DNA from: DATFVA01 sp963745945
GTDB lineage: Bacteria > Bacteroidota > Ignavibacteria > Ignavibacteriales > Ignavibacteriaceae
Direction of reading: 5' to 3'
Length of the DNA stretch: 64,000 nt
NCBI GenBank assembly: GCA_963745945.1
Contig: CAVUZG010000004.1
Coordinates: 1,984,001-2,048,000, forward strand
Shown here: positions 1 through 9,173 of the stretch, piece by piece
How positions within the stretch are numbered: position 1 is the first letter of the stretch
Layout: the number at the start of each line of letters is the position of its first letter
Made by a program: the position numbers and the translations under genes
Notes under the pieces: model-generated
Seen by the model: only the letters and a program-made list of their open reading frames with translations
The model's database searches: none
What the model was told of the DNA's origin: nothing

Positions 1-133
1 CTGCCGGCGGTATACCGTTTAAATAATTCGGTGCAAACTTCTTTTCATCTACATCTGTTTGCCATATAATGACCGGGAAAAAATGCTTCTCTTTGGGGAA
101 ATTGATATTTTAGATTAACCGGGAGAAAATAAA

Positions 134-1009
134 ATGTCAAAAAGGAAGACTGAGCGAAGTAAAAAAAGCAAAAACGAAAAACTAATTGCAAAAACCAGTA
201 AAACCGGTGAAGATATAATTGTATTTCATACAGAGAAAATAAAGAAAAAGCATTATGAAGAGGAACTAAAAAAACTTCAGGTAGAATTAGTTAAGCTTCA
301 GCGGTGGATCAAGCTTAAAAGATTAAAAGTAGTAGTTGTTTTTGAAGGCAGAGATGCTGCAGGTAAAGGCGGTGTAATTAAAAGAATTACCCAGTCTTTA
401 AATCCCCGCATCTGCCGCGTTGTAGCTCTCGGAGTACCCACTGAGAGAGAAAAAACCCAATGGTATTTTCAAAGATATATTGCTCATCTGCCAGCTGCGA
501 GTGAGATGGTTTTATTTGACCGAAGCTGGTATAACAGAGCCGGGGTTGAATGCGTTATGGGTTTTTGCACAGCAGATGAGTATAGTGAGTTCTTACGTTC
601 CTGTCCCGAGTTTGAACGGATGCTTATCAGGTCGGGAATTATTTTAATCAAGTACTGGTTCTCTGTTTCCGACGAAGAGCAGGAGAAAAGATTCCAGGAA
701 AGAATTGAAAACCGGGTTAAGCGATGGAAAATCAGTCCGATGGACCTTGAGTCCCGCAAAAGATGGGTTGATTATTCAAAGGCAAAAGACACTATGTTTG
801 CTCATACCGATATAAAGCAGGCTCCCTGGTACGTTGTAAATGCAGATGATAAAAGAAGAGCAAGATTAAATTGTATCAGCCATTTACTCAGTCTCATTCC
901 CTACAAAGACATTGAGCCCGAAAAAATTAAACTTCCGCCAAAATCAAAAAAAACCGGATATGTAAGACCGCCGGTTACAGATCAAACTATAATTCCTGAG
1001 AAATATTAA
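134..1009 (+). CDS. ppk2: Polyphosphate kinase 2 family protein (PPK2)
   Basis: The 291-residue product has the PPK2 fold of P-loop kinases that transfer phosphate between polyphosphate and nucleotides, in the cytoplasm. A Walker A motif GRDAAGKGG lies near residues 72-80, and a Walker B/lid region LFDRSWYNRAGVE lies near 127-139. The Arg-rich lid (FQERIENRVKRWK) and the WYVVNADDK segment near the end are also family features. The first 30 residues are a Lys-rich extension. Length fits a single-domain PPK2. The ATG follows a GGGAGA ribosome site 7 bases upstream. It appears to stand alone. Whether it favours ADP, AMP or GDP as acceptor cannot be told from sequence. Confidence 0.92.
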   Translation: MSKRKTERSKKSKNEKLIAKTSKTGEDIIVFHTEKIKKKHYEEELKKLQVELVKLQRWIKLKRLKVVVVFEGRDAAGKGGVIKRITQSLNPRICRVVALGVPTEREKTQWYFQRYIAHLPAASEMVLFDRSWYNRAGVECVMGFCTADEYSEFLRSCPEFERMLIRSGIILIKYWFSVSDEEQEKRFQERIENRVKRWKISPMDLESRKRWVDYSKAKDTMFAHTDIKQAPWYVVNADDKRRARLNCISHLLSLIPYKDIEPEKIKLPPKSKKTGYVRPPVTDQTIIPEKY

Positions 1010-1067
1010 GTTTGTAATTTTTTTAATCTAAAGTTTAACCAGCATACAGAATAGAAAGAAAAAACAG

Positions 1068-1626
1068 ATGCAGAAAAAGAGGACAATATTATTTAGTATA
1101 GTTGCTTTATTCGGTTTAGTTGTTTCCGGATGTTTAACAGCCGAGTATAAAGAATATACTATAAAACTTAATGATGATGGTTCCGGAAAAGCAACAATAA
1201 AGTTTATAAACTATAGTTTCGCAAATGGATGATTCAACAGATATTTCAAAAGATGATTTCAATCAGCTTATATCAGATTACATTGAAGGAGATGCTTTGC
1301 AAAACGATTTTCCCGCCGCGAAAATCATTTCTAAAAAATTGTTTGAAGAAAACGGGTATCTTTGCGGGGAAGTTAACCTAACATTTGACAGCCTTTCCTC
1401 TGTAAACTTATTTCAATTCGATAAACAAAGTCCCTACATGTCTTATGTAAACAGTTATTCCGAAACATATGTTGAGTCTAACGGTACTTATGATGAGAAT
1501 GCAATGCCGGTTGTTTTCTGGAATAAAAATATAAAGGAGCTTTATCTTAAAACTCAGATAACAGAAGTTGATGAAGACACCGGATTTGTTTCCCTTATTG
1601 ATAATTACCGAAATTGGAAAAAATAA
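1068..1626 (+). pseudogene. Small lipoprotein of unknown function, frameshifted
   Basis: An ATG at 1068 opens a lipoprotein signal peptide with lipobox VVSGC, followed by the acidic start of a mature protein, but that frame stops at about 1229. The continuing sequence (MDDSTDISKDDFNQ onward, open from 1225 to 1626) is one frame over. Removing one base near 1212 joins the two into a protein of about 185 residues reading INIVSQMDDS across the joint. I do not recognise the family. The role would be at the outer membrane or periplasm, by inference from the lipobox. A sequence error is as likely as a real mutation, because similar breaks recur in this half of the window. Confidence 0.6.
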
Positions 1627-1779
1627 TAACTCTCTTTCCTTCAATATATATTCTTGACTTTTCAAAATAAAGTAAGTACACTTGGTAAGGTTATTAACCG
1701 GGGTTTATATGAAAAGTATCTTTTCTTGGTCAATTCTTCCTTTAGGATTATTCCCTGCACTTGTTTTTTAATAACAACA

Positions 1780-1929
1780 AACGAAATCGCAGCTCTTATT
1801 AATGAAGAAAAACCTGCGGGCACTTATGAGGTTGAGTTGGATGGAACTAACTTGCCGAGTGGAATTTATTTCTACAGAATTGAGGCGGGTAAATTTTCTG
1901 ATACAAAGAAATTTGTTTTGTTGAAATAA
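1780..1929 (+). pseudogene. Orphan type IX secretion C-terminal sorting domain fragment
   Basis: The last 50 or so codons read NEIAALINEEKPAGTYEVE, then SGIYFYRIEAG and end KKFVLLK. This is the second half of the sorting domain found on the secreted proteins at 10241, 11746 and 14827. No cargo domain precedes it: the in-frame sequence from 1654 has no recognisable protein character and the usual YPNPFNP segment is missing. I read it as the remnant of a lost secreted-protein gene, with a palindromic repeat element just downstream. Confidence 0.6.
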
Positions 1930-1931
1930 TT

Positions 1932-2124
1932 GGTAAGTCACCTTACGCATATTAGATTATCAATTGCCCCGACCTTCAGGTCGGGGGCTAGATTAAGGCA
2001 AGTTATCGGGCTTTAGCCTAATTTTTGAAACTAATGTGGCTAAAGCCGATATTATTATCTAAAATTATCTCACGACCTAAAGGTCGTGGCAATTGAATAG
2101 AAGATTTTACGTATTGTAAGTTAG
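1932..2124. repeat. Palindromic intergenic repeat element with imperfect terminal inverted repeats
   Basis: The left arm CAATTGCCCCGACCTTCAGG (from 1961) matches, inverted, the right arm ending CGTGGCAATTG (to 2095). Each arm contains its own small palindrome (CCGACCTTCAGGTCGG; CGACCTAAAGGTCG). Weaker inverted similarity continues outward to about 1932 and 2124. Inside is a second inverted pair, GGGCTTTAGCC at about 2008 and GGCTAAAGCC at about 2038. No reading frame is present. The layout resembles REP or MITE-like elements moved in trans by small transposases, but no transposase is visible in this window. Confidence 0.6.
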
Positions 2125-2127
2125 TAT

Positions 2128-3347
2128 TCAATCACTCGGTTTGTCTGCGATTGGCTGTGTTGCAAAGAAATCTGTGTAAAATCTTTCTGTGTATTGTTTG
2201 AGTAAATCTTCAACTCTTTTATGATCCGGTGAACTGATAACAAGTCCGGCGTGATTTTTCTTTTTCATTCTCCACACAATTTCAGGATCAACATAACCTG
2301 ATATGTCCGGCCATTCCTGTTTTGCAAGTGAAATGATTATTCCAGCATAATCATTTTTAACTTTGGGAAGTTTGTATTCTTTTTTGCCGTAGTTAATTTC
2401 AATCTTCGCCCATTCTGCCCAGAGATTTATTCCAGATGCAGCTTCAACGAGTTCTGCAAGATTTGCTCCGCCTACTCTTGCGGATGTTTCAAGAAAATAA
2501 AATTTGCCGTCTGCTTTAGATTTTATAAATTCCGTGTGTGAAACTCCCCGCAGCAGTCCCATTGCTTTCATAACATTCTTATTTATTTCAAGCAGACCTA
2601 CTTCTTCTTTTGTTCCCCGTTTTACAGTTCTGCTTCCGAAAACTCTTCCTTCGTGTGCAACTTCAAACGGCGGCAGACTGTACTGGCTTGCAATTGCAAA
2701 TACAACTTCTTTTTCATAAATGATTGAATCAACGTGAAAAATATCTCCTTCAACAAACCTTTCAAGAAGATAAAAAGATTGTTCATCACCAAGACTGATG
2801 AATTGTTTTCCATAAATCTTCCGAAGAATTTATTTTTTTAATTCCGTGTGCACCTGCCTGAAGTCGTGGTTTAATCACATAAGGATACGGAACCGAAGCA
2901 GCAAACTCATTTATATTCCTGTAATTCAAAACGTGCACAAACTCAGGGACAGGAATTCCTTCCTCTCTTGCTCTTGTGCGCATTGCAAGTTTATCACGGA
3001 AATATCTTGCAGTTGTATCTCCCATTCCCGGAACACGAAGATGTTCTCTCAATGAAGCTGCTTTTTCAACATCGAAATCATCAAGTGCAACTATCCTGTC
3101 TATTTGTTCTGTCCTGGCTAAGAAAACTAACTCCGTAAATAACATTTTTCATATCCCATACTTTATTTACATCGGGGATATAAAAAGTTTCATCAATGCT
3201 TTCCTTCGGCCAGTCGGCATCCTTCAAGACTTTGGGATGTAAGAAGAATTACGCTTGCACCCCTTCCCGTTTACACTGGCGCATAAATTCCTGTCCTTTT
3301 TCAAAGCTGGCTATGCATAGTATTGTGAAAGTCTTTTTCTCTGCCAT
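2128..3347 (-). pseudogene. ATP-grasp domain protein, multiply frameshifted
   Basis: Read from an ATG at 3347 (MAEKKTFTILCIASFEKGQ), the gene encodes about 405 residues of an ATP-grasp enzyme of the carboxylate-amine ligase type. Recognisable parts are DRIVALDDFDVEKAA, GMGDTTARYFRDKLAMR, PYVIKPR (ATP-binding lysine), YLLERFVEGDIFH, and the metal-binding FYFLETSARVGG. The frame changes near 3250, 3226, 3122 and 2793. Three of these are repaired by removing one base; the one near 3250 needs two removed or one added. The longest intact pieces are 2786-3145 and, open upstream of its first Met, 2128-2793. The substrate is unknown. It lies behind the M14 peptidase on the same strand, 59 bases away. 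Confidence 0.75.
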
Positions 3348-3406
3348 AGAAGCGCCTCAATTATGTTTTGTTTGGAAAGCGCGAATATAGAAGTGATTAT
3401 ATTTTA

Positions 3407-5129
3407 CTATTTCAAAAATTCAGATTCAAATCTGCAATTTTGTCCATCAGCCGAAAAATGGGGTAAATATTTTCCCTGCCTGTCAAAATAAACAGATTTT
3501 TTATAGAAATAATCCAGCCTTTCCAGCGGATTATTTCTGAAATTTTCATCCTTGTTTAATTTAGCTTCAAATTCTTTTTTGAGATCAGGATTTTCTTCAA
3601 TCATTTTTTGTGCAATTGGTTCCATAACAAAATCTTCAGCGTATTCTTTTCTTTCAAAGAATGAATTAAAGAATCCCCAGCTTAAAAATGAATCAGGAGC
3701 TTCCGGTTCAAGCAGGTTTGCAATAACGCGAATACCTCTTTGCTTGGTCCGAACTACAAAAGTTCCTTTTGGAAAAATTATTGTTTCGTTTATTGTTTTA
3801 CTACTAACTTCTACTCCCTGCCTGCCTTCATAAGGTTTTTCAGCAAACCTGTAATCTGTAAAATGATATTTCTCAACTTCAAAGGTTTTATCATCTTTCA
3901 GTTCTTCAACTTTAATTCCGTGAAGTTTTAAAATTCTTACAACATTTTTAAATTCTTTGGGAATTATGTAAGCAAAGGGGAGCTTAACTTTTTTTGTCAC
4001 TTTCACTTTATTGTAAACAGGAATCTGAATGTCAACAGGATTTCCGGTATATCTCCTGATGAAACTTCCGGTGATTTCACTTTCTTCTTTTCTATATTCA
4101 ATTCCTTTGAAATTCATCAATTCAAATTCATCCGTTCCTTTAAAATTTATTGGAAAAGATGTTTTCCCGTTAGCATATTTTTTTACTGATTCCTTATCTG
4201 CTTTTTTATTAAGCTCTCTTAATTCTTTATGATTTTCATTTATAAAATTTAAAGCGGCTTCAACCATTGCCTTTGTAGAATAAACGCGATTGCTGAACGG
4301 TTTCAATGAATGAGTTTCAATTAAAAGTAAAAGCCTGTTTTGCAAAGCAGAATATCCGGTGGAAAACATTGGTCTTGAAGCCCAGTCAGTAATTCCATCT
4401 TCAAGATTACTGCCTTTCATTTCTATATATGTTGTTGAAAGGAATCCTTTTTTCTCAACTTCATTTTTAACAAAAGGAAGAAACTTTTGCTGCCCCCAAT
4501 TACCAAGTGCACCAAAAATAATCTGATGTTTTTCCATTCCGTAAGTAATATGATACTGGTAATCAACTCCGTTTGTTGTGTGGTTATCAATATAAAAATC
4601 GGGAAGCCAGTTTGAGAATAATCTTAACAGGGCTTTCATCTCTGGGAGTATCGGCTTTCATATAATCGCGGTTAAGATTAAGATTAACTGCCGTTGTTCG
4701 AAACCCCATCATTCGAGGTCCGTTTTGATTAGGACGATTAAAGCTACTTAACCTTTCATGCCCATCAACATTCAAAACAGGAATAATGAGAAGCACAAGA
4801 TTATCCAGCAAATGTTTTTTTTCTTTTGTGATAAGAATTTCACGCAGCAGGAGCATCGAGGCATCTTTCCCTTCAATTTCACCGGGATGAATTCCGTTCT
4901 GAATTAAGATAACTGCTTTACCGCTTCTTCTTGCTTTTTTAGGAGTGAAATGATTTCCTTTTGCAACAACAAGACATTTAATATCTCTTCCCTGTGATGA
5001 TTCACCGAGAGAAATAAGTCTTGCCATATTGGTTTCTGTCTCAAATCTTTTAAAATACTCTATCGTCTCTTCATAAGAAGGTGAGTCTGTCTCTCCGGAT
5101 CTTTCAAAATATGTCAGCCAGTTATTCAT
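3407..5129 (-). pseudogene. M14-family zinc carboxypeptidase, one frameshift
   Basis: The N-terminal part (4587-5129) carries GRDIKCLVVAKGN and the first zinc-ligand motif HPGEIEGKD, then NVDGHERL and NLNRDYMKAD. The C-terminal part (3407-4639) continues MKALLRLFSNWLPDFYIDNH, with the third-ligand histidine, and about 390 further residues. Removing one C in the CCC run near 4644 joins them (TPEMKALL) into about 570 residues. M14 enzymes remove C-terminal amino acids using zinc. No signal peptide is visible at the chosen ATG. An upstream ATG near 5172 opens a short frame that stops just before it, so a further N-terminal break is possible. It is divergent from hemG. Confidence 0.75.
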
Positions 5130-5220
5130 AAAGTGCTTTATTTATATATTCTAAAGTTCTCATATATTTGGTAAATTGTTACAATAGATTTGAAATATCT
5201 GAAAATAAACTTAGGCATAA

Positions 5221-6597
5221 ATGAGTAAAAAAGTTGCAATTATTGGTGCGGGAATTTCCGGTTTAACAACTGCATATTTTCTGGCCAAAAATGGTTTTGA
5301 TGTAACAGTTCTGGAAAAGAAAAGAGAAGTGGGCGGCTCAATTGAAACAGTTAAAGAAAAGGGATTTTTATTTGATCGCGGACCCAACAGCGGACTTGAA
5401 ACAACACCAGTGCTTTCAAAATTAGTTTCAGATTTAAAATTGGAAGATGATCTTGTTTATGCAAATAAGGAAGCATCAAAAAGATATATACTTCGTGACA
5501 ATATGCTTCATCCTCTGCCAATGAATCCGGCTGCATTTTTAAAAACAAAATTATTCAGCAGTAAAGCTAAAACCAGGTTGTTTGCCGAGCCTTTTATAGG
5601 CAGATCGAAAGACGGCTATTATCAGAGTATAGCGGAGTTTGTTAAGCGAAGACTCGGACAGGAATTTCTTGATTATGCTATCAATCCCTTTGTAGCGGGA
5701 GTTTATGCAGGTAACCCGGAAGAGTTAAGCGTTCATTCAGCCTTTCCAAAACTTTATGAGCTTGAAGAAAAATACGGCGGACTAATTGTTGGAACAATTA
5801 AAAGCATAAAAGAAAGAAGACAGCGTGCTGAAAAATCGAAACAGAGTGCAAGAATGTTTTCTTTTACTGATGGAATGCAGAAACTGCCGAACGCTATTTC
5901 TTCTTTTCTTGGTGAAAAAGTTCATACTTTCTGTGATGTAACTTCTATTGAAAAGAGTGAAGCAGGTTATAAAATAAAGTATAATAATGCCGGACACCTC
6001 AAGGAAATGAATTGTGAAATTCTGATTTCAACTCTGCCCGCTTATATAGCTTCAGAAATATTTAAAAACTGGGATGAAAAATTAACGGAACATTTAAACG
6101 CAATTTATTATCCGCCGGTTCTGGCTTTAATGCTAGGTTACAACAAAGAAAGCATAAGACAATCTCTTGATGGATTTGGATTTTTGGTTCCGGCAAAAGA
6201 GCGGCGTTCTTTCCTGGGAGCAATATGGAGCTCTGTAATATTTCCGAACCGCGCAGATGATGACAAAACTGCGTTTACATTATTTGTGGGTGGCGCAAGA
6301 GATCCCGAAGTTGGAAATATTGAAAAAGAAATTTTAATTAAGAAGGTACGTGGTGAGTTTGAAAAAATTATGGGGATTACTGAAGAACCTGTTTATACGA
6401 GCTATAAGTACTGGACAAAGGCAATTCCCCAATATAATATTGGATATATAGAACACGAAAGATTTTTTGATGATTTTGAAAAAAATCATCCGGGATTATA
6501 TTTCAGCGGAAATTACCGCGGAGGAATTTCAATTGGTGATTGTTTGAAAAACGGAGAATTGCTGGCGGAAAAAATCAGCGGAACCATAAAGAATTAA
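5221..6597 (+). CDS. hemG: Oxygen-dependent protoporphyrinogen/coproporphyrinogen oxidase
   Basis: The 458-residue flavoprotein belongs to the HemY/HemG amine-oxidase-like family that oxidises protoporphyrinogen IX or coproporphyrinogen III in heme synthesis. The FAD-binding GAGISGLTTAYFLAKNG lies at residues 9-25, followed by the conserved VLEKKREVGG and FDRGPNS. The middle VAGVYAGNPEELSVHSAFP is characteristic of the family. The C-terminal FAD contact is YFSGNYRGGISIGDC. Length is normal. hemB lies downstream on the same strand, separated only by the four-helix-bundle gene, which supports the heme role. The choice between proto- and copro-substrates cannot be made here. Confidence 0.9.
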   Translation: MSKKVAIIGAGISGLTTAYFLAKNGFDVTVLEKKREVGGSIETVKEKGFLFDRGPNSGLETTPVLSKLVSDLKLEDDLVYANKEASKRYILRDNMLHPLPMNPAAFLKTKLFSSKAKTRLFAEPFIGRSKDGYYQSIAEFVKRRLGQEFLDYAINPFVAGVYAGNPEELSVHSAFPKLYELEEKYGGLIVGTIKSIKERRQRAEKSKQSARMFSFTDGMQKLPNAISSFLGEKVHTFCDVTSIEKSEAGYKIKYNNAGHLKEMNCEILISTLPAYIASEIFKNWDEKLTEHLNAIYYPPVLALMLGYNKESIRQSLDGFGFLVPAKERRSFLGAIWSSVIFPNRADDDKTAFTLFVGGARDPEVGNIEKEILIKKVRGEFEKIMGITEEPVYTSYKYWTKAIPQYNIGYIEHERFFDDFEKNHPGLYFSGNYRGGISIGDCLKNGELLAEKISGTIKN

Positions 6598-7052
6598 CAA
6601 TTATCAATTAAAAATTAAGAATTAAGGAGTTGAATTGTCCGTCTATGAAAAATCGCCTGTTTATGGAAATCCAATTGTAGATAAAAGTCTAAAATATGCT
6701 ATAAGAATTGTAAAACTTTATAAATATCTTGTTAAAAACGATAAAGACTTAACAGCTGTTTATAATCAACTTCTAAAATCTGGAACATCTATTGGTGCGA
6801 ATATATCTGAATCACAAGGAGCAACTTCGACAAAAGATTTTATTAATAAGTTGGGAATTTCATTGAAAGAAGGTTTTGAGACTGATTACTGGCTGCAGGT
6901 TTTATATGGAAGTGAAATACTGGAAGAAAAAGAATTTAAAAGTCTGAATTCTGATAATAAAGAACTCTTGAAACTCTTAATATCGATTATAAAAACATCA
7001 AAAAATAAATCAAACTAATTGTTAATTATTCATTTTTAATTGTTAATTATTT
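6591..7052. repeat. AT-rich inverted repeats flanking the four-helix-bundle gene
   Basis: Left copy 6591-6628 reads GAATTAACAATTATCAATTA followed by AAAATTAAGAATTAAGGA. Right copy 7016-7052 reads, inverted, AATAATTAACAATTAAAAAT followed by GAATAATTAACAATTA. The two are imperfect inverted copies of an AATTAACAATTA-type unit. They bracket only the small gene at 6635, between two heme-synthesis genes, as expected for a small inserted cassette. Confidence 0.5.
6635..7018 (+). CDS. Four-helix-bundle protein (23S rRNA intervening-sequence / S23 type)
   Basis: The 127-residue product has the markers of the free-standing S23 family: VKLYKYLVKNDKDL, SGTSIGANISESQGA (the conserved S-x-S-I-x-x-N-x-x-E patch near residues 50-64), FINKLGISLKEGFETDYWL, and a helical C-terminus. 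Related proteins lie within intervening sequences of 23S rRNA genes, and the accessory proteins of diversity-generating retroelements share the fold; the cellular role is unknown. The start is a TTG after AGGAGT. AT-rich inverted repeats flank the gene, and it splits hemG from hemB, which suggests insertion. Confidence 0.85.
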   Translation: MSVYEKSPVYGNPIVDKSLKYAIRIVKLYKYLVKNDKDLTAVYNQLLKSGTSIGANISESQGATSTKDFINKLGISLKEGFETDYWLQVLYGSEILEEKEFKSLNSDNKELLKLLISIIKTSKNKSN

Positions 7053-7063
7053 TGGGAGAAACC

Positions 7064-8050
7064 ATGGCTACATTTCCTGTTAAACGAATGAGAAGGCTTC
7101 GTTATAATCCTCTTGTAAGGGATATGGTAAGAGAAACGGAATTGTCAAAAAATGATTTTATTTATCCTTTATTTATAGTTCCGGGAGAAAAAATAAATAA
7201 CCCTATCAAATCAATGCCGGGGGTTTCCCAGCTATCGATTGATAATGCAGTTAAAGAATGTAAGGAAGTTGAAAAGCTTGGAATTCCCGCTGTAATATTA
7301 TTCGGCATTCCTTCACATAAAGATGAAAAAGGTTCTGAAGCTTATGATCCCGATGGAATTATTCAAAGAGCTATTCGTGCAATAAAATCCGAAGTTAAAA
7401 ATCTTCTCGTTATTACTGATGTTTGTATGTGTGAGTACACATCCCACGGGCATTGCGGCTTATTAAACGGCGAAGAAATACTAAACGATGAAACGGTAGA
7501 ACTTCTTGCTAAAGAATCATTAACCCACGTTCAGGCAGGGGCCGATATTGTTGCTCCTTCTGATATGATGGACGGACGCGTTGCAGCAATAAGAAAAATA
7601 CTTGATGATAACGGCTACAACAAAATTCCTGTTATGAGTTACGCTGTAAAATATTCCTCGGGATACTATGGTCCTTTCCGTGATGCTGCTGAATCTTCAC
7701 CGGCATTCGGCGACAGACGATCGCACCAAATGGATATTGCCAACGGTGACGAAGCTATTCGAGAAGCTGAATCGGATATTGAAGAAGGAGCCGATATAAT
7801 AATGGTTAAACCTGCCGGACCATATCTTGATATTATACGCAGAGTAAAGGATAAATTCGGAATGCCCACGGCGGCTTACCAGGTAAGCGGGGAATACGCT
7901 ATGATTAAAGCAGCAGGAATTAACGGATGGATTGATGAAGAACGCGTTATGATTGAATCATTAACAGCAATTAAGCGAGCAGGTGCAGATATGTTTTTAA
8001 CCTACTTTGCAAAAGATGCGGCGCGATGGATTGATAAAAACAGAAGATAA
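7064..8050 (+). CDS. hemB: Delta-aminolevulinic acid dehydratase (porphobilinogen synthase)
   Basis: The enzyme condenses two 5-aminolevulinate molecules into porphobilinogen. The zinc-site cysteines are in DVCMCEYTSHGHCG. The Schiff-base lysines are in MSYAVKYSS and IMVKPAGPY. The allosteric/metal region RDAAESSPAFGDRR is also present. The product has 328 residues, normal for the family. I chose the ATG at 7064 because it follows TTTGGGAGAAACC; an earlier TTG in frame at 7040 falls inside the AT-rich repeat. The stop overlaps the next gene's ATG (TAATG). Together with hemG upstream and hemL at 49433 it places several heme-pathway steps in this window. Confidence 0.96.
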   Translation: MATFPVKRMRRLRYNPLVRDMVRETELSKNDFIYPLFIVPGEKINNPIKSMPGVSQLSIDNAVKECKEVEKLGIPAVILFGIPSHKDEKGSEAYDPDGIIQRAIRAIKSEVKNLLVITDVCMCEYTSHGHCGLLNGEEILNDETVELLAKESLTHVQAGADIVAPSDMMDGRVAAIRKILDDNGYNKIPVMSYAVKYSSGYYGPFRDAAESSPAFGDRRSHQMDIANGDEAIREAESDIEEGADIIMVKPAGPYLDIIRRVKDKFGMPTAAYQVSGEYAMIKAAGINGWIDEERVMIESLTAIKRAGADMFLTYFAKDAARWIDKNRR

Positions 8051-8403
8051 TGAACATCGAACAGGTAAGAGAATATTGTTTAAGTAAAAAAGGAGTTACA
8101 GAAGAACTCCCGTTTAATGAAGATTCTCCTGTATACAAGGTGATGGGAAAAATATTTCTCATTGCAAATCTTAATCCGCCGTTTTCTATTAATGTGAAAT
8201 GTGATCCTGAAAAGGCTGTTGAATTACGCGAACGATATGAGGCAGTAACTCCGGGTTACCATATGAATAAACTTCACTGGAATACTGTTGAAATAGAAAG
8301 AACCATTAAAAACAGTTTAATTGAAGAATGGATTGATCATTCATACGATCTGGTAGTAAAGAGACTAAAAAAATCTTTAAGTGAAGAACTAAATAAACTT
8401 TAA
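8050..8403 (+). CDS. MmcQ/YjbR family protein
   Basis: The 117-residue product matches the small YjbR/MmcQ family, which has a double-wing DNA-binding-like fold: MNIEQVREYCLSKKGVTEELPF at the start, then VYKVMGKIFLIA, NVKCDPEKAVELRERY, PGYHMNKLHWNTV, and LIEEWIDHSYDLVVKRL at the end. Its biochemical role is unknown across the family. Its ATG overlaps the hemB stop by one base, so the two are translationally coupled. I know of no functional link to heme. Confidence 0.88.
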   Translation: MNIEQVREYCLSKKGVTEELPFNEDSPVYKVMGKIFLIANLNPPFSINVKCDPEKAVELRERYEAVTPGYHMNKLHWNTVEIERTIKNSLIEEWIDHSYDLVVKRLKKSLSEELNKL

Positions 8404-8432
8404 ATATCAATAACAAATAACGCGGGGATAAT

Positions 8433-9160
8433 ATGCCTTCAAAAATCTTTACAGTTGTGTTTCTGTTTACATTACTTTCTGTTCCGTTGTTTTCTCAAAC
8501 ATCATTGGACTCTGCCGAAATAAAAGCCGAGATACCTGCACTTGATGATTTTCACGATGTAATTTATCCGATCTGGCATGTAGCCTATCCCCAGAAAGAT
8601 TATGCGGCGCTTAGAAGTTACGTTGATGATATTGATACAGGGGCACAACATATTTATAATGCAAAGCTGCCGGGAATACTACGGGATAAAGAGGAAATGT
8701 GGGCTAAAGGCGTTGATGAATTTAAAGTTGCAGTTGAAGAATACAAAAAAATCGCAAAAGAAAAAGATGATGAAATGCTCTTAAAAGCCGCTGAAAACCT
8801 TCATTCCAAATATGAATCTCTCGTTCATATAATTAATCCGGTGCTTCCTGAACTTGACCGGTTTCACCAGGTCTTGTACATGATCTATCATAAATATTTA
8901 CCGCAGGAAAATTATCAGCAAATATATACGAATAGTGACGAACTCGTAAAAAGAGCCGAAGCATTAACAAAAGCAAAGCTCAGAACTGATGATGATAAGC
9001 TGCAGAAAAAAGTTTGATGATTACTCAACACAGCTAGTGCATTCGTGCAGAAAAATTAAGAGAGCAATTAAAGAGCAATAATTATGAAATGGTAAAGTTT
9101 GGTGTTGAAGATGTGCATAGACTTTATCAGAAAATCGAATCATTATTCATTAAAAAATAG
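8433..9160 (+). pseudogene. Secreted protein with repeated FHxV...H helices, two frameshifts
   Basis: The open part (8433-9017) begins with a signal peptide ending LFSQ. It then holds two similar segments of about 115 residues: LDDFHDVIYPIWHVAYPQKDY and LDRFHQVLYMIYHKYLPQENY. Removing one A near 9008 and one base near 9076 extends the frame through FDDYSTQLVHSCRKI and FGVEDVHRLYQKIESLF to a TAG at 9160, giving about 240 residues. Each repeat keeps an F-H-x-V-(I/L)-Y-x-I-(W/Y)-H pattern, so the paired histidines may bind metal or heme; that is inference. I do not recognise a named family. GGGGA precedes the ATG. Confidence 0.6.
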
Positions 9161-9173
9161 ATAAATAAGAAAA

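Noticed and set aside
484..759. Minus-strand frame inside the polyphosphate kinase gene
   Set aside because: It is a mirror of a strongly conserved kinase gene, has no ribosome site and no family features.
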